Of a stretch of DNA of 64,000 bases, positions 17,219-27,323 are shown piece after piece. The DNA comes from Pseudomonas sp. RIT623. Its GTDB lineage: Bacteria; Pseudomonadota; Gammaproteobacteria; Pseudomonadales; Pseudomonadaceae. A program made the translations under genes and the position numbers. Position 1 is the stretch's first letter. Each line of letters begins with the position of its first letter. The stretch spans positions 42,652 to 106,651 of the forward strand of contig NZ_SOZA01000016.1 in assembly GCF_004519305.1 (NCBI RefSeq). Direction: 5' to 3'. The notes under the pieces were generated by a model. That model saw only the letters and a list, made by a program, of their open reading frames with translations. It did no database searches and was not told where the DNA came from.

Positions 17219-17830
17219 ATGAGCGAATCCACCGAACGCGACGAACGTCACCTGGCGCGCATGCAGCGCAAGAAGGCGATCATCGACGAGCGCATCGCCA
17301 ATTCCCCCAACGAATGCGGTCTGTTGCTGGTGCTGACCGGCAACGGCAAGGGCAAGAGCAGCTCAGCTTTCGGCATGCTGGCCCGCGCCTTGGGCCACGG
17401 CATGCAGTGCGGCGTGGTGCAGTTCATCAAGGGTCGCAACAGCACAGGCGAAGAGCTGTTCTTCCGCCGCTTCCCCGAGCAGGTGCGCTATCACGTGATG
17501 GGTGAGGGCTTCACCTGGGAGACCCAGGACCGCCAGCGCGACATCGCCGCCGCCGAGGCCGCGTGGGCGGTATCGCGCCAGTTGCTGCAGGATCCGTCGA
17601 TCCAGTTCGTGGTGCTCGATGAGCTGAACATCGCCCTCAAGCATGGCTACCTCGACCTCGACCAGGTGCTCTCGGACATCCAGGCCCGCCCACCGATGCA
17701 GCATGTGATCGTCACCGGCCGTGCGGCCAAGCCAGAAATGATCGAACTGGCCGACACCGTCACCGAGATGGGCATGCTCAAGCACGCCTTCCAGGCCGGT
17801 ATCCGCGCACAGAAGGGCGTCGAGCTGTGA
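17219..17830 (+). CDS. cobO: Cob(I)yrinic acid a,c-diamide adenosyltransferase
   Basis: Transfers adenosyl from ATP to cob(I)yrinic acid a,c-diamide (also salvage corrinoids), cytoplasmic. It has 203 residues of the CobA/CobO/BtuR type. The P-loop-like VLTGNGKGKSSSAFGMLARALGHG is at about 40-63, followed by GVVQFIKGR, EGFTWETQDR and VVLDELNIALKHGYLD. The start at MSESTERDERH is chosen over an in-frame Met 34 codons upstream because the family N-terminus begins here and the upstream part is Cys/Pro-rich and noncoding-like. First gene of the riboswitch-controlled operon; its stop overlaps the cobB start by four bases (GTGA). Confidence 0.97.
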   Translation: MSESTERDERHLARMQRKKAIIDERIANSPNECGLLLVLTGNGKGKSSSAFGMLARALGHGMQCGVVQFIKGRNSTGEELFFRRFPEQVRYHVMGEGFTWETQDRQRDIAAAEAAWAVSRQLLQDPSIQFVVLDELNIALKHGYLDLDQVLSDIQARPPMQHVIVTGRAAKPEMIELADTVTEMGMLKHAFQAGIRAQKGVEL

Positions 17831-19122
17831 GTGACTCGCGCCAATGTCCCGCCGTGCTGATCGCGGCCCCGGCCTCGGGCCAGGGCAAGACCACGGTCAC
17901 CGCCGCCCTGGCCCGCCTGCACCGCAACCTCGGGCGCAAGGTGCGGGTGTTCAAGTGCGGGCCTGACTTTCTCGACCCGATGATCCTCGAGCGTGCCAGT
18001 GGCGCGCCGGTCTACCAGCTGGACCTGTGGATGATCGGTGCCGAGGAGAGTCGTCGCCTGCTGTGGGAAGCGGCGGGCGAGGCCGACCTGATCCTGATCG
18101 AAGGCGTGATGGGGCTGTTCGACGGCACGCCGTCGAGCGCCGACCTGGCCCGTCATTTCGGCGTGCCGGTGCTGGCGGTGATCGATGGCACGGCCATGGC
18201 CCAGACCTTCGGCGCCCTGGCCCTGGGCCTGGCGCGTTACCAGCCCGACCTGCCGTTCGCCGGGGTGCTGGCCAACCGGGTTGGCAGCCTGCGCCACGCG
18301 CAGTTGCTCGAAGGCAGCCTCACCGAAGGCCTGCGCTGGTACGGCGGGTTGTCCCGCGAGCGTGGCATCGAGCTGCCCAGCCGCCACCTGGGCCTGGTCC
18401 AGGCCAGTGAACTCAATGACCTGGATGCGCGCCTGGATGCCGCCGCCGAAGCGCTGGGTGCCAGCTGCGATGCAGCATTGCCGCCACCGGTCGGTTTTGC
18501 CCGACCTGAGCCACTGGGCGTGACCACACCGCTTGCCGGGGTGCGCATCGGGGTGGCCCATGACGAAGCCTTCGCCTTCACCTATGGCGCCAACCTGGAT
18601 CTGCTGCGCAGCCTCGGCGCGCAGCTCGAATTCTTCTCGCCGTTGCATGATCGGGAGTTGCCTGATGTAGACAGCCTGTACCTGCCAGGCGGCTACCCGG
18701 AGCTGCACCATCAGGCCCTGGCCGCCAACGCACCGATGCTGGAGGCGATCCGTGGCCACCACGCCGAGGGCAAGCCGCTGCTGGCCGAATGTGGCGGCAT
18801 GCTCTACCTGCTCGACGCCCTGACCGATGTGGCCGGTGTGCGTGCGCCGCTGGCAGGCCTGCTGCCGGGCGAGGCGACCATGCAGAAGCGCCTGGCGGCC
18901 CTGGCCCTGCAGGCCGTCGAGTTGCCCGAAGGCATCCTGCGCGGCCACACCTATCACCATTCACTGACCAGCACCGAGCTGGAACCGATTGCCCGGGGCC
19001 TGAGCCCCAACGGCGGACGCGGCAACGAGGCGGTCTATCGCCTGGGGCGGCTGACCGCTTCCTACGTGCACTTCTATTTTCCGTCCAACCCCGACGCGGC
19101 GGCGGCGCTGTTGCGACCATGA
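17827..19122 (+). CDS. cobB: Cobyrinic acid a,c-diamide synthase
   Basis: ATP- and glutamine-dependent amidation of the a and c carboxylates of (hydrogeno)cobyrinic acid. It has 431 residues. The N-terminal dethiobiotin-synthetase-like ATP domain has the P-loop AAPASGQGKTTVTAAL (residues 13-28), FKCGPDFLDP and EGVMGLFDG. The C-terminal class I glutamine amidotransferase domain has the nucleophile Cys in LLAECGGMLYL and a later HTYHHS segment with the catalytic His. It starts with GTG at 17827, overlapping the cobO stop. The bluB ATG overlaps its own stop. Confidence 0.96.
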   Translation: MSDSRQCPAVLIAAPASGQGKTTVTAALARLHRNLGRKVRVFKCGPDFLDPMILERASGAPVYQLDLWMIGAEESRRLLWEAAGEADLILIEGVMGLFDGTPSSADLARHFGVPVLAVIDGTAMAQTFGALALGLARYQPDLPFAGVLANRVGSLRHAQLLEGSLTEGLRWYGGLSRERGIELPSRHLGLVQASELNDLDARLDAAAEALGASCDAALPPPVGFARPEPLGVTTPLAGVRIGVAHDEAFAFTYGANLDLLRSLGAQLEFFSPLHDRELPDVDSLYLPGGYPELHHQALAANAPMLEAIRGHHAEGKPLLAECGGMLYLLDALTDVAGVRAPLAGLLPGEATMQKRLAALALQAVELPEGILRGHTYHHSLTSTELEPIARGLSPNGGRGNEAVYRLGRLTASYVHFYFPSNPDAAAALLRP

Positions 19123-19769
19123 GCGAACACGCGTACAGCGCCGTTGAGCGCGCGGCCATCTACCGGGCCATCGGCGAGCGCCGCGACATGCGCCATTTCG
19201 CCGGCGGCGAGGTGGCCCCCGAGTTGCTCGGGCGTCTGCTGGCCGCCGCTCACCAGGCCCCCAGCGTGGGCCTGATGCAGCCCTGGCGCTTCATTCGTAT
19301 CAGCCAGCGCGGTTTGCGCGAACGTATCCAGGCGTTGGTGGAGCAGGAGCGGGTGCGCACCGCCGAAGCCCTGGGCGAGCGCTCCGATGAGTTCATGAAG
19401 CTCAAGGTCGAAGGCATCAACGACTGTGCCGAGGTGCTGGTCGCCGCGCTGATGGACAAGCGCGAGGCGCATGTCTTCGGCCGCCGCACCCTGCCGGAGA
19501 TGGACCTGGCTTCGCTGGCCTGCGCCATCCAGAACCTGTGGCTGGCGGCGCGGGCCGAAGGGCTGGGCATGGGCTGGGTGTCGCTGTTCGAGCCGCAGGC
19601 CCTGGCCGAGCTGCTGGGCATGCCCGTAGGTGCCAAGCCCATGGCGGTGCTGTGCCTGGGGCCGGTGACCGAATTCTATCCGGCGCCGATGCTGGTGCTC
19701 GAAGACTGGGCCGAGCAACGGCCGTTGAGTGACATGCTCTACGAGAACCAGTGGGGAGAGCGGTCATGA
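19119..19769 (+). CDS. bluB: 5,6-dimethylbenzimidazole synthase
   Basis: Flavin-destroying enzyme that turns reduced FMN and O2 into the lower ligand 5,6-dimethylbenzimidazole. It has 216 residues of nitroreductase fold. The N-terminal [15 protein letters not shown] carries the FMN-binding arginines. [19 protein letters not shown] and the late [16 protein letters not shown] segment with the lid residues complete the BluB signature; these separate it from ordinary nitroreductases such as the one at 60961-61554. ATG overlaps the cobB stop, and its stop overlaps the cobD start. Its presence shows the organism can make its own lower base aerobically. Confidence 0.95.
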   Translation: MSEHAYSAVERAAIYRAIGERRDMRHFAGGEVAPELLGRLLAAAHQAPSVGLMQPWRFIRISQRGLRERIQALVEQERVRTAEALGERSDEFMKLKVEGINDCAEVLVAALMDKREAHVFGRRTLPEMDLASLACAIQNLWLAARAEGLGMGWVSLFEPQALAELLGMPVGAKPMAVLCLGPVTEFYPAPMLVLEDWAEQRPLSDMLYENQWGERS

Positions 19770-20674
19770 GTGTGGCTTTGCTGACCGTGGCCGGCGTGGC
19801 CCTGGATGCACTGCTGGGTGAGCCGAGGCGGCGCCATCCCCTGGTCGGTTTCGGCAACCTCGCCGTGCGCCTGGAGCAGCGCTTCAACGCCGGTGGCCGG
19901 GGCTGGCGCAGCCACGGTGTCACGGCCTGGTTCCTGGCTGTCGTGCCGCTGACCTTGCTGGCGCTGATTCTTTCCTGGCTACCTGTTATTGGCTGGCTGG
20001 TGGACGTGCTGGCGCTGTACTGCGCCCTGGGCCTGCGCAGCCTGGGCGAGCATGTGCTGCCGGTGGCCCAGGCGCTGCGCCAGGGCGACCTGGAGCAGGC
20101 GCGGCGGCGCGTCGGTTACCTGGTCAGCCGCGAGACTCGCGAACTGGACGAACCCGCCGTGGCCCGGGCGGCCACTGAGTCGGTGCTGGAGAACGGCAGC
20201 GATGCGGTATTCGCCGCGCTGTTCTGGTTCGTCGTGGCCGGGGCGCCGGGGGTGGTGCTGTACCGCCTGAGCAATACCCTGGATGCCATGTGGGGCTATC
20301 GCAACGAACGTTTCGAGCGCTTCGGCTGGTGCGCGGCACGCATCGACGATGGGCTGAACTATATTCCCGCCAGGCTGGTAGCGCTGACCTATGCGCTGCT
20401 GGGCAAGACCCGCCTGGCCCTGGCCTGTTGGCGCAAGCAGGCGCCGCTGTGGGACAGCCCCAACGCCGGCCCGGTGATGGCGGCGGGGGCCGGTGCCCTG
20501 GGGGTGGAGCTGGGTGGCCCGGCGGTGTATCACGGCGAGCTGCACGAACGCCCGCGCCTGGGCGAGGGGCCGATGGCCGACGCTGATGCCATCGAGCGTG
20601 GCTGGAGCCTGGTGCAGCGTGGCGTGTGGCTGTGGGTGCTATTGATCTGCGTGGGAGCCTACCTGAATGCTTGA
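19766..20674 (+). CDS. cobD: Adenosylcobinamide-phosphate synthase (CbiB/CobD)
   Basis: Inner-membrane enzyme attaching the aminopropanol-phosphate arm to adenosylcobyric acid. It has 302 residues with several hydrophobic helices. The family signatures are [18 protein letters not shown] at the N-terminus, [93 protein letters not shown], and the C-terminal [21 protein letters not shown] at 19766 overlaps the bluB stop. Note the naming clash: in Salmonella CobD is the decarboxylase encoded here by the next gene. Confidence 0.95.
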   Translation: MSVALLTVAGVALDALLGEPRRRHPLVGFGNLAVRLEQRFNAGGRGWRSHGVTAWFLAVVPLTLLALILSWLPVIGWLVDVLALYCALGLRSLGEHVLPVAQALRQGDLEQARRRVGYLVSRETRELDEPAVARAATESVLENGSDAVFAALFWFVVAGAPGVVLYRLSNTLDAMWGYRNERFERFGWCAARIDDGLNYIPARLVALTYALLGKTRLALACWRKQAPLWDSPNAGPVMAAGAGALGVELGGPAVYHGELHERPRLGEGPMADADAIERGWSLVQRGVWLWVLLICVGAYLNA

Positions 20675-21659
20675 GCACGGTGGCCGCCTGCTGCGGGCGG
20701 TGAAACAGTACGCGATCCCTCGGCACCAGTGGCTCGACCTGTCCAGTGGTATCGCACCCTGGCCCTACCCGATACCGCCGATTCCCGTGGACGCCTGGGC
20801 TCGTCTGCCCGAGACCGAGGACGGCCTGGAGGCGGCTGCACGGCGCTACTATGGCGCGCAGCCGCTGCTGGCGGTGGCCGGCTCGCAGGCGGCGATCCAG
20901 GCCTTGCCGTACCTGCGCCCGACCGCTCGGGTCGGGGTACTGACGCCATGCTATGCCGAACATCCGCATGCCTGGGCGCGGGCGGGGCATGCGCTGGTCG
21001 AGCTGGATGAGGCCCAGGTCGAGGACGCACTCGACATCCTGGATGTCCTGGTGCTGGTCAATCCCAACAACCCCACCGGCCGCCGTGTGCCCCGCGAACG
21101 CCTGCTGGCCTGGCATGCGCGTCTGGCTGCGCGGGGTGGCTGGTTGCTGGTGGACGAAGCCTTCATGGACAACACACCGGCATACAGCGTGGTCGATCAG
21201 GCCGGACAACCCGGGCTGATCGTGCTGCGCTCGTTCGGCAAGTTCTTCGGCTTGGCCGGCGTGCGGCTGGGCTTCGTCGTCGCCGAGGCGGATGTGTTGT
21301 GGCAACTGGCCGAGGCGCTCGGGCCCTGGACCGTCAGTGGACCGACCCGCGTGCTGGGGCAGGCGTGCTTCGCCGAGGAGGCGACGCACCTGGCGCAGAT
21401 TGCCCGTTGCGCCCAGGCCAGCCAGCGCCTGGCCACGACGCTCGAAGGCGCAGGCCTGCCACCCAGCGGTGGCTGCGACCTGTTCCAGTACGTGCGTGAC
21501 GAACGTGCCGCGCATCTGCATGACTATCTCGCTCGCCGGGGCATCCTGGTGCGGCTGTTCGAGCGGCCGTCGGCGCTGCGTTTCGGCCTGCCCGCCACGG
21601 CGGCGGACGAACAACGCCTGGCCCAGGCCCTGGCGGACTACCACAAGGAATCGGCATGA
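20667..21659 (+). CDS. cobC: L-threonine-O-3-phosphate decarboxylase (cobalamin pathway)
   Basis: PLP-dependent aminotransferase-fold enzyme that supplies aminopropanol phosphate for the nucleotide loop. It has 330 residues. It opens with [14 protein letters not shown], and the [13 protein letters not shown] motif is diagnostic of this family. [21 protein letters not shown] and the PLP-lysine motif [18 protein letters not shown] follow, then a C-terminal Arg in [15 protein letters not shown]. It overlaps cobD by eight bases and cobQ by four, so it is translationally coupled to both. Confidence 0.95.
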   Translation: MLEHGGRLLRAVKQYAIPRHQWLDLSSGIAPWPYPIPPIPVDAWARLPETEDGLEAAARRYYGAQPLLAVAGSQAAIQALPYLRPTARVGVLTPCYAEHPHAWARAGHALVELDEAQVEDALDILDVLVLVNPNNPTGRRVPRERLLAWHARLAARGGWLLVDEAFMDNTPAYSVVDQAGQPGLIVLRSFGKFFGLAGVRLGFVVAEADVLWQLAEALGPWTVSGPTRVLGQACFAEEATHLAQIARCAQASQRLATTLEGAGLPPSGGCDLFQYVRDERAAHLHDYLARRGILVRLFERPSALRFGLPATAADEQRLAQALADYHKESA

Positions 21660-23110
21660 CCACCCTCATGGTGCAAGGCACCACCTCCGATGCCGGCAAG
21701 AGCACGCTGGTCACCGCCCTGTGCCGCTGGTTGCTGCGCCAGGGCATCGCCGTGGTGCCGTTCAAGCCACAGAACATGGCGCTCAACAGCGCCGTGACCG
21801 CCGATGGCGGCGAGATCGGTCGCGCCCAGGCGGTGCAGGCCCAGGCCTGCCGGCTGGCGCCACACACCGACATGAACCCGGTGCTGCTCAAGCCCAACAG
21901 CGACACCGGCGCCCAGGTGATCGTCCATGGCCGGGCGGTGACCAGCATGAACGCCGTGGCCTATCACGACTACAAGACCATCGCCATGCAGGCGGTGTTG
22001 GCCTCCCACGAGCGCCTGAGCGAAGCCTATCCGGTGGTGATGGTCGAAGGTGCTGGTTCCCCGGCGGAGATCAACCTACGGGCTGGTGATATCGCCAACA
22101 TGGGCTTCGCCGAGGCCGTCGACTGTCCGGTGATCCTGGTGGCCGATATCAACCGGGGCGGCGTGTTCGCCCATCTGGTCGGCACTCTGGAGTTGCTGTC
22201 GGCGAGCGAGCAGGCGCGGGTCAAGGGCTTCGTCATCAACCGTTTCCGTGGCGACATCGCCCTGCTGCAGCCTGGCCTGGACTGGCTGGAGCAGCGCACT
22301 GGCAAGCCGGTGCTGGGCGTGCTGCCCTACGTCACCGACCTGCACCTGGAGGCCGAGGATGGTATCGATACGCGCCAGGGCGAAAAAAGTGAGCGCCTGC
22401 TGAAGGTGATCGTCCCGGTGTTGCCGCGCATCAGCAACCACACCGACTTCGATCCGCTGCGCCTGCACCCTCAGGTGGACCTGCAGTTCATCGGCCCGGG
22501 CCAGCCGATTCCGCCTGCCGACCTGATCATCCTGCCCGGCTCCAAGAGCGTGCGCGGCGACCTGGCGCAACTGCGCGAGCGCGGCTGGGACACGGCCATC
22601 GCCCGGCACCTGCGTTATGGCGGCAAGCTCATCGGTATCTGCGGCGGCCTGCAGATGCTTGGCGAGCAGGTGCATGATCCACTGGGCCTGGAGGGGCCGG
22701 CTGGCTCCAGTGATGGCCTGGGCCTGCTGGCGTACAGCACCGTGCTGGAATCCGAGAAGCAGTTGCGTAACGTGGCGGGCACGCTCGATCTCGAGCAGGC
22801 CCCGGTGGCGGGGTATGAAATCCATGCCGGCGTCACCAGCGGGCTGGCGCTGGAGCGCCCCGCAGTGCAACTGGCCGATGGCCGTGCCGATGGCGCCATC
22901 AGCGCCGACGGGCAGATCCTCGCCACCTACCTGCATGGCCTGTTCGAGGGTAGCCAGTCGTGCGCCGCGCTGCTGCGCTGGGCCGGGCTGGCCGATGCGC
23001 AGACCATCGACTACGAGGCCCTGCGCGAGCGCGATATCGAGCGCCTGGCCGACCTGGTCGAGCAGCACCTGGACACCGCGCGCCTGTGCGAACTGTGTGG
23101 AGTCGCCTGA
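21656..23110 (+). CDS. cobQ: Cobyric acid synthase
   Basis: Glutamine- and ATP-dependent amidation of the b, d, e and g carboxylates of adenosylcobyrinic acid a,c-diamide. It has 484 residues, the usual length. The N-terminal ATP domain has [21 protein letters not shown] (shown in part), [10 protein letters not shown] and [14 protein letters not shown]. The glutamine amidotransferase domain starts at about residue 250. Its nucleophile Cys is in [15 protein letters not shown], and the catalytic His/Glu pair is near YLHGLFE. The start overlaps the cobC stop, and the next gene follows after one base. Confidence 0.97.
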   Translation: MTTLMVQGTTSDAGKSTLVTALCRWLLRQGIAVVPFKPQNMALNSAVTADGGEIGRAQAVQAQACRLAPHTDMNPVLLKPNSDTGAQVIVHGRAVTSMNAVAYHDYKTIAMQAVLASHERLSEAYPVVMVEGAGSPAEINLRAGDIANMGFAEAVDCPVILVADINRGGVFAHLVGTLELLSASEQARVKGFVINRFRGDIALLQPGLDWLEQRTGKPVLGVLPYVTDLHLEAEDGIDTRQGEKSERLLKVIVPVLPRISNHTDFDPLRLHPQVDLQFIGPGQPIPPADLIILPGSKSVRGDLAQLRERGWDTAIARHLRYGGKLIGICGGLQMLGEQVHDPLGLEGPAGSSDGLGLLAYSTVLESEKQLRNVAGTLDLEQAPVAGYEIHAGVTSGLALERPAVQLADGRADGAISADGQILATYLHGLFEGSQSCAALLRWAGLADAQTIDYEALRERDIERLADLVEQHLDTARLCELCGVA

Positions 23111-23111
23111 A

Positions 23112-23633
23112 ATGCACAGCCTAATCCTCGGCGGCGCCCGTTCGGGCAAGAGCCGCCTGGCCGAACAACTGGCCGAAGCCAGCGGCCTGCCGGTGACCTA
23201 TATCGCCACCAGCCAGCCGCTGGACGGCGAGATGAATGAACGCGTGCGCTTGCACCGTGAACGGCGTCCGGCCCATTGGGGGTTGGTGGAGGAACCCGTG
23301 GCGCTGGCCGCCGTGCTGCACGCCGAAGCCGGTGAGGGGCGCTGCCTGCTGGTGGACTGCCTGACCCTGTGGCTGACCAACCTGCTGATGCTCGAGGATG
23401 ACCAGCGCCTGGCGCAGGAGCGCGACGCGCTGCTCGCCAGCCTGGCGCAACTGCCGGGCACGATCATCCTGGTCAGCAACGAAACCGGCCTGGGCGTGGT
23501 GCCCATGGGCGAACTGACCCGCCGTTATGTCGACCTGGCAGGCACGTTGCACCAGGCCGTGGCCGAACGCTGCCAGCGCGTGGTGCTGACCGTCGCCGGC
23601 CTCCCTCTCATGCTCAAAGGACCAGCCTTATGA
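23112..23633 (+). CDS. cobU: Bifunctional adenosylcobinamide kinase / adenosylcobinamide-phosphate guanylyltransferase
   Basis: Phosphorylates adenosylcobinamide and forms adenosylcobinamide-GDP (CobU in Salmonella, CobP in P. denitrificans). It has 173 residues. The P-loop [16 protein letters not shown] is at 5-20. [25 protein letters not shown] carries the guanylylated His. [14 protein letters not shown] is Walker B-like, and [23 protein letters not shown] is the guanine site. The ATG is one base after the cobQ stop and agrees with the family N-terminus. Confidence 0.96.
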   Translation: MHSLILGGARSGKSRLAEQLAEASGLPVTYIATSQPLDGEMNERVRLHRERRPAHWGLVEEPVALAAVLHAEAGEGRCLLVDCLTLWLTNLLMLEDDQRLAQERDALLASLAQLPGTIILVSNETGLGVVPMGELTRRYVDLAGTLHQAVAERCQRVVLTVAGLPLMLKGPAL

Positions 23634-24685
23634 CCCCGATGTGGTGGCGTGACGCCTGCCAACCCCTCGATAGCGCCGCCATGGACCAGGCCCGCGCCCG
23701 TCAGCAACAGCTGACCAAACCGGCCGGCTCACTCGGCCAGCTCGAAGGCCTGGCGGTACGCCTGGCTGGCTTGCAGGGGCGCGAGCGTCCCAGCCTGGAA
23801 CGGGTCGCCATCACCATCTTCGCCGGCGACCATGGCGTGGTGGAGGAGGGCATCTCCGCCTATCCGCAAGCGGTGACCGGGCAGATGCTGCGCAACTTCG
23901 TCGGCGGTGGCGCGGCGATCAGCGTGCTGGCGCGCGAGCTGGGCGCCGAACTGCGGGTGGTTGACCTCGGCACCATCGACGCGGACCTGCAACTGCCAGG
24001 TGTGCACCACCTGCGCCTGGGGGCCGGTACCGCCAACTTCGCCCGCCAGCCGGCGATGACCGACGCGCAGCTGGCGGCGGCGTTGCAGGCCGGCCGCGAC
24101 AGTGCCCTGCGCGCGCTCGACAACGGCGCCCAGCTGTTCATCGGCGGTGAAATGGGCATTGGCAACACCACTGCCGCGGCCGCGCTGGCCAGTACCTTGC
24201 TGGGCTGCCCGGCGCGTGAGCTGAGCGGCCCGGGCACCGGCCTGGACAGCGCCGGCGTGCGCCACAAGGCCGAGGTGATCGAGCGTGCCCTGGTGCTGCA
24301 CGGCTTGCGCGCCGACCAGCCGCTGCAGGCATTGGCCTGTGTCGGCGGCTTCGAAATCGCCGCGCTGGCAGGTGCCTACCTGGCCTGTGCCCAGCACGGC
24401 GTGGCGGTGCTGGTCGACGGCTTCATCTGCAGTGTCGCCGCCCTGGTGGCGGTGCGCCTCAATCCGCAATGCCGCCCGTGGCTGCTGTTCGCCCACCAGG
24501 GCGCCGAGCCAGGCCACAAGGCCCTGCTGGCGGCGCTGGAAGCCGAGCCGCTGCTGGCCCTGGGGCTGCGCCTGGGCGAGGGCAGCGGCGCGGCGCTGGC
24601 GGTGCCGCTGATTCGCCTGGCCTGCGCCCTGCACGGGCAGATGGCGACCTTTGCCGAGGCCGCGGTGGCGGATCGTCCGGCATGA
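23630..24685 (+). CDS. cobT: Nicotinate-nucleotide-dimethylbenzimidazole phosphoribosyltransferase
   Basis: Activates dimethylbenzimidazole to alpha-ribazole phosphate, the product joined to cobinamide-GDP by CobS. It has 351 residues with the family blocks [99 protein letters not shown] (here [12 protein letters not shown]) and the C-terminal [17 protein letters not shown] with the catalytic Glu. Overlaps cobU by four bases. It directly uses the product of bluB in the same operon. Confidence 0.97.
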   Translation: MTPMWWRDACQPLDSAAMDQARARQQQLTKPAGSLGQLEGLAVRLAGLQGRERPSLERVAITIFAGDHGVVEEGISAYPQAVTGQMLRNFVGGGAAISVLARELGAELRVVDLGTIDADLQLPGVHHLRLGAGTANFARQPAMTDAQLAAALQAGRDSALRALDNGAQLFIGGEMGIGNTTAAAALASTLLGCPARELSGPGTGLDSAGVRHKAEVIERALVLHGLRADQPLQALACVGGFEIAALAGAYLACAQHGVAVLVDGFICSVAALVAVRLNPQCRPWLLFAHQGAEPGHKALLAALEAEPLLALGLRLGEGSGAALAVPLIRLACALHGQMATFAEAAVADRPA

Positions 24686-25251
24686 TCCTCGAGCTGTTGC
24701 GCCATGGTGAGACCGAGCTCGGCGGCGGCTTGCGCGGCAGTCTCGACGATGCCCTTACCGAAAACGGCTGGGCGCAGATGCGTCAGGCCACCGCCGCTGC
24801 CGGCCCCTGGGATGTGCTGGTGAGCTCGCCGTTGCAGCGTTGCGCGGCGTTTGCCGAAGAGCTGGGAGCACGGATCAACCTGTCGGTGCAGCGCGAGGCC
24901 GGTGTGCGCGAGCTGCATTTTGGCGACTGGGAAGGGCAGAGCGCCGCCCAGATCATGCAGGCCGACGCCGATGCCCTGGGGCTGTTCTGGCGTGATCCTT
25001 ATGCGTTCACCCCGCCTGCGGGCGAGCCGGTGCTGGCCTTTGCCGAACGGGTGCTGGTCGCGGTCGAGCGTCTGCACCGCGAGCATGCCGGCAAGCGGGT
25101 GCTGGTGGTGACCCATGGCGGGGTGATGCGCTTGCTGCTGGCGCGCGCGCGCGGGCTGCCACGTGAGCAATTGTTGCAGGTCGAGGTCGGCCATGGCGCG
25201 CTGGTACGCCTGGCCGTGGCTGAAGACGGTCAGTTGCGCGAGGTGCGTTGA
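24682..25251 (+). CDS. cobC: Histidine phosphatase, alpha-ribazole-phosphate phosphatase type
   Basis: Predicted to remove the phosphate from alpha-ribazole-5'-phosphate or adenosylcobalamin-5'-phosphate, the CobC role of Salmonella. It has 189 residues of the phosphoglycerate-mutase-like fold. The catalytic RHG motif is at the N-terminus ([17 protein letters not shown]), [17 protein letters not shown] carries the second Arg, [18 protein letters not shown] carries the acid, and [14 protein letters not shown] carries the second His. ATG overlaps the cobT stop. The specific substrate is inferred from its place between cobT and cobS. The symbol collides with the decarboxylase gene upstream because two naming systems are in use. 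Confidence 0.9.
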   Translation: MILELLRHGETELGGGLRGSLDDALTENGWAQMRQATAAAGPWDVLVSSPLQRCAAFAEELGARINLSVQREAGVRELHFGDWEGQSAAQIMQADADALGLFWRDPYAFTPPAGEPVLAFAERVLVAVERLHREHAGKRVLVVTHGGVMRLLLARARGLPREQLLQVEVGHGALVRLAVAEDGQLREVR

Positions 25252-25252
25252 G

Positions 25253-25981
25253 ATGCTGCCGTTCTGGATCGCCCTGCAGTTTCTCAGCAGCCTGCCGGTG
25301 CGCCTGCCGGGTATGCCGGCGCCACAGGAAATGGGGCGTTCGCTGCTGTTCTATCCCGTGGTGGGGCTGCTGTTCGGTCTATTGCTGTGGCTGGCCAGCC
25401 AGCTGCTGCATGGCGTGGCGGCCCCTCTGCACGCGGCCTTGCTGCTGGCGCTGTGGGTGTTGCTCAGTGGCGCGCTGCACCTGGATGGCCTGGCCGACAG
25501 CGCCGATGCCTGGCTCGGTGGTTTTGGCGACCGCGAGCGGACCCTGCAGATCATGAAGGACCCGCGCAGCGGGCCGATTGCCGTGGTCACGCTGATGCTG
25601 GTGCTATTGTTGAAGTTCTGCGCGCTCTGGGTGCTGGTCGAGCGCAATGCCGGCGGCCTGCTGGTGCTGGCACCGGTGGTGGGCCGCGCGGCGCTGCTCG
25701 GACTGTTCCTGGGGACGCCTTACGTGCGTCCGGGTGGGCTTGGCGCGGCCTTGGCCGAGCATTTGCCACGTCGCGCGGGCGCTGCTGTGTTGCTGGGCTG
25801 TGCGGTGCTCTGCGCGGCGCTGGGGGGCTGGCCGGGACTGTGGGTGCTGCTGCTGGCTGGCGTGGCGTTCGCCTGGTTGCGGCGGTTGATGTGCCAGCGC
25901 CTGGGGGGCACCACGGGTGATACCGCGGGCGCACTGCTGGAATTGCTGGAATTGGTGGTGCTGCTGGGATTGGCGTTGTAA
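25253..25981 (+). CDS. cobS: Adenosylcobinamide-GDP ribazoletransferase (cobalamin synthase)
   Basis: Inner-membrane enzyme that joins alpha-ribazole(-phosphate) to adenosylcobinamide-GDP, the final assembly step. It has 242 residues, mostly hydrophobic. It has the family features ALQFLSSLPVRLPG at the start, GRSLLFYPVVGLLFG, HLDGLADSADAWLGGFGDRERTLQIMKDPRSGPIAV with the acidic DGLADSADA metal site, and a C-terminal LMCQRLGGTTGDTAGALLEL. The ATG is one base after the previous stop. Last gene of the cob operon. Confidence 0.96.
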   Translation: MLPFWIALQFLSSLPVRLPGMPAPQEMGRSLLFYPVVGLLFGLLLWLASQLLHGVAAPLHAALLLALWVLLSGALHLDGLADSADAWLGGFGDRERTLQIMKDPRSGPIAVVTLMLVLLLKFCALWVLVERNAGGLLVLAPVVGRAALLGLFLGTPYVRPGGLGAALAEHLPRRAGAAVLLGCAVLCAALGGWPGLWVLLLAGVAFAWLRRLMCQRLGGTTGDTAGALLELLELVVLLGLAL

Positions 25982-26102
25982 GAGCGGCAGCGCGAAGCAG
26001 CCAAGGGGGTGTTTATGCCGGACATATCCCACCGGTAACTCGGAGCCCTGTCTTGGCCACTGCGGCTATCCTCGACCCTCTCAAACACCTGGAACGCCCC
26101 TC

Positions 26103-27281
26103 ATGCACCACTGGATCCTCGCCAGCCTGCTGGCCCTTGCCGCCATCCCCGCCAGCGCCGCCGACCTGATCGATTTCTGGGACACCCCGCGCCATGGTGG
26201 CAACAGCTTCAACCGCCTGCCGCCGGACCAGGCCTATTTCGATGCGCTCAAAGGCTACGGGGCCAGTTGGGTGCGGTTGTCCTATGACAAGTGGCGCCCA
26301 GCCGGGCGCGACTTTCTGTTGGGCAACGCCGATGATTACCAGGGCCTGGCGGCTACCGACCTGAAGCAGCTCATCGCGGTGCTCGACCGGGCCCATGCCG
26401 CGGGTCTGAAGGTAGTGATCACCCCGCTGTCGCTGCCCGGCATGCGCTGGAGCCAGAACAACCAGGGCCAGTTCGACGACCGCCTGTGGCAGGACAAGCG
26501 CTTCTGGGCGCAGTCCGCGCGCTTCTGGCGCGATGTCGCCCAGGCGCTCAAGGATCACCCGGCGATCGCCGCCTACAACCTGATCAACGAGCCTGCACCC
26601 GAGAAACTCGGCGGGCTGACCGAGCATGCGTCGCCCGGGCAGATGCAGCAGTGGTATGCCCGCCAGCAGGGCGGTGCACGTGACCTGCCGGCGCTGTACC
26701 GGCAATTGCTGGCGGCAATCCGCGAAGTCGATGGCAAGACCCCGGTCATGCTCGATGCCGGCTGGTACGCCGCCGCCGATGCCTTCAGTTATTGGCCCGC
26801 GCCACTGGCGGACGCCCGGGTGCTGTACAGCGTGCACATGTACGAGCCCTATGCGGCCACCAGTGCGCCGAACCTGGCCCGCAAGCGGCCCTACGCCTAT
26901 CCGGGGCCAGTGCCTTTTGCCGGGCAGGTGCAGCCTTGGGACGCGCAGCGGGTTGCCGACTACCTGCGGCGCCCCCTGGACTGGGCCCAGGCAATGAAGT
27001 TGTCGCGCTCGCGCCTGGTGGTCGGGGAGTTCGGCTGCATGCGGCGCCTGCCGGGGTGCCGGCAGTACCTGGAGGATGTGCTCAGGGTACTGGACCAGCA
27101 TCAGATGCATTGGGCCTTCTACAGCTTTCGCGAGGACAGCTGGGATGGCATGGATTACGAACTGGGCACCGCCAAGGTGCCGTGGCGCTATTGGCAGGCC
27201 ATCGACAACGGCCAGGCGGACCCTTTGCCGCGCCAGGCGACCCCGGCATTCGAGCCCATTCGGCGCCGGCTGCAGCCGTGA
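26103..27281 (+). CDS. Secreted glycoside hydrolase family 5 (cellulase-type) protein
   Basis: A 392-residue exported TIM-barrel hydrolase. The signal peptide is MHHWILASLLALAAIPASA. The mature domain has the GH5 landmarks: YGASWVRLSYDKW near the start, VVITPLSLPG, AAYNLINEPAPE with acid/base Glu163, VLYSVHMYEPY, and RLVVGEFGCMRRLPG with nucleophile Glu309, followed by WAFYSFREDSWDGMDYELG. Likely cleaves beta-1,4/1,3-glucans or exopolysaccharide; the substrate cannot be read from sequence. It stands alone, 121 bp after cobS, so it probably has its own promoter. Confidence 0.9.
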   Translation: MHHWILASLLALAAIPASAADLIDFWDTPRHGGNSFNRLPPDQAYFDALKGYGASWVRLSYDKWRPAGRDFLLGNADDYQGLAATDLKQLIAVLDRAHAAGLKVVITPLSLPGMRWSQNNQGQFDDRLWQDKRFWAQSARFWRDVAQALKDHPAIAAYNLINEPAPEKLGGLTEHASPGQMQQWYARQQGGARDLPALYRQLLAAIREVDGKTPVMLDAGWYAAADAFSYWPAPLADARVLYSVHMYEPYAATSAPNLARKRPYAYPGPVPFAGQVQPWDAQRVADYLRRPLDWAQAMKLSRSRLVVGEFGCMRRLPGCRQYLEDVLRVLDQHQMHWAFYSFREDSWDGMDYELGTAKVPWRYWQAIDNGQADPLPRQATPAFEPIRRRLQP

Positions 27282-27304
27282 AACCTCTTGCAACAGTCGA
27301 TATG

Positions 27305-27318
27305 CGGGTATATACACG
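27305..27318. promoter_or_regulatory. Predicted MarR operator, site 1 (overlaps marR start region)
   Basis: CGGGTATATACACG differs in one base from the perfect palindrome CGGGTATATACCCG found upstream of the neighbouring MFS gene. It lies five bases before the marR ATG, where binding would block transcription or translation, consistent with autorepression. Confidence 0.7.
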
Positions 27319-27323
27319 TATCC

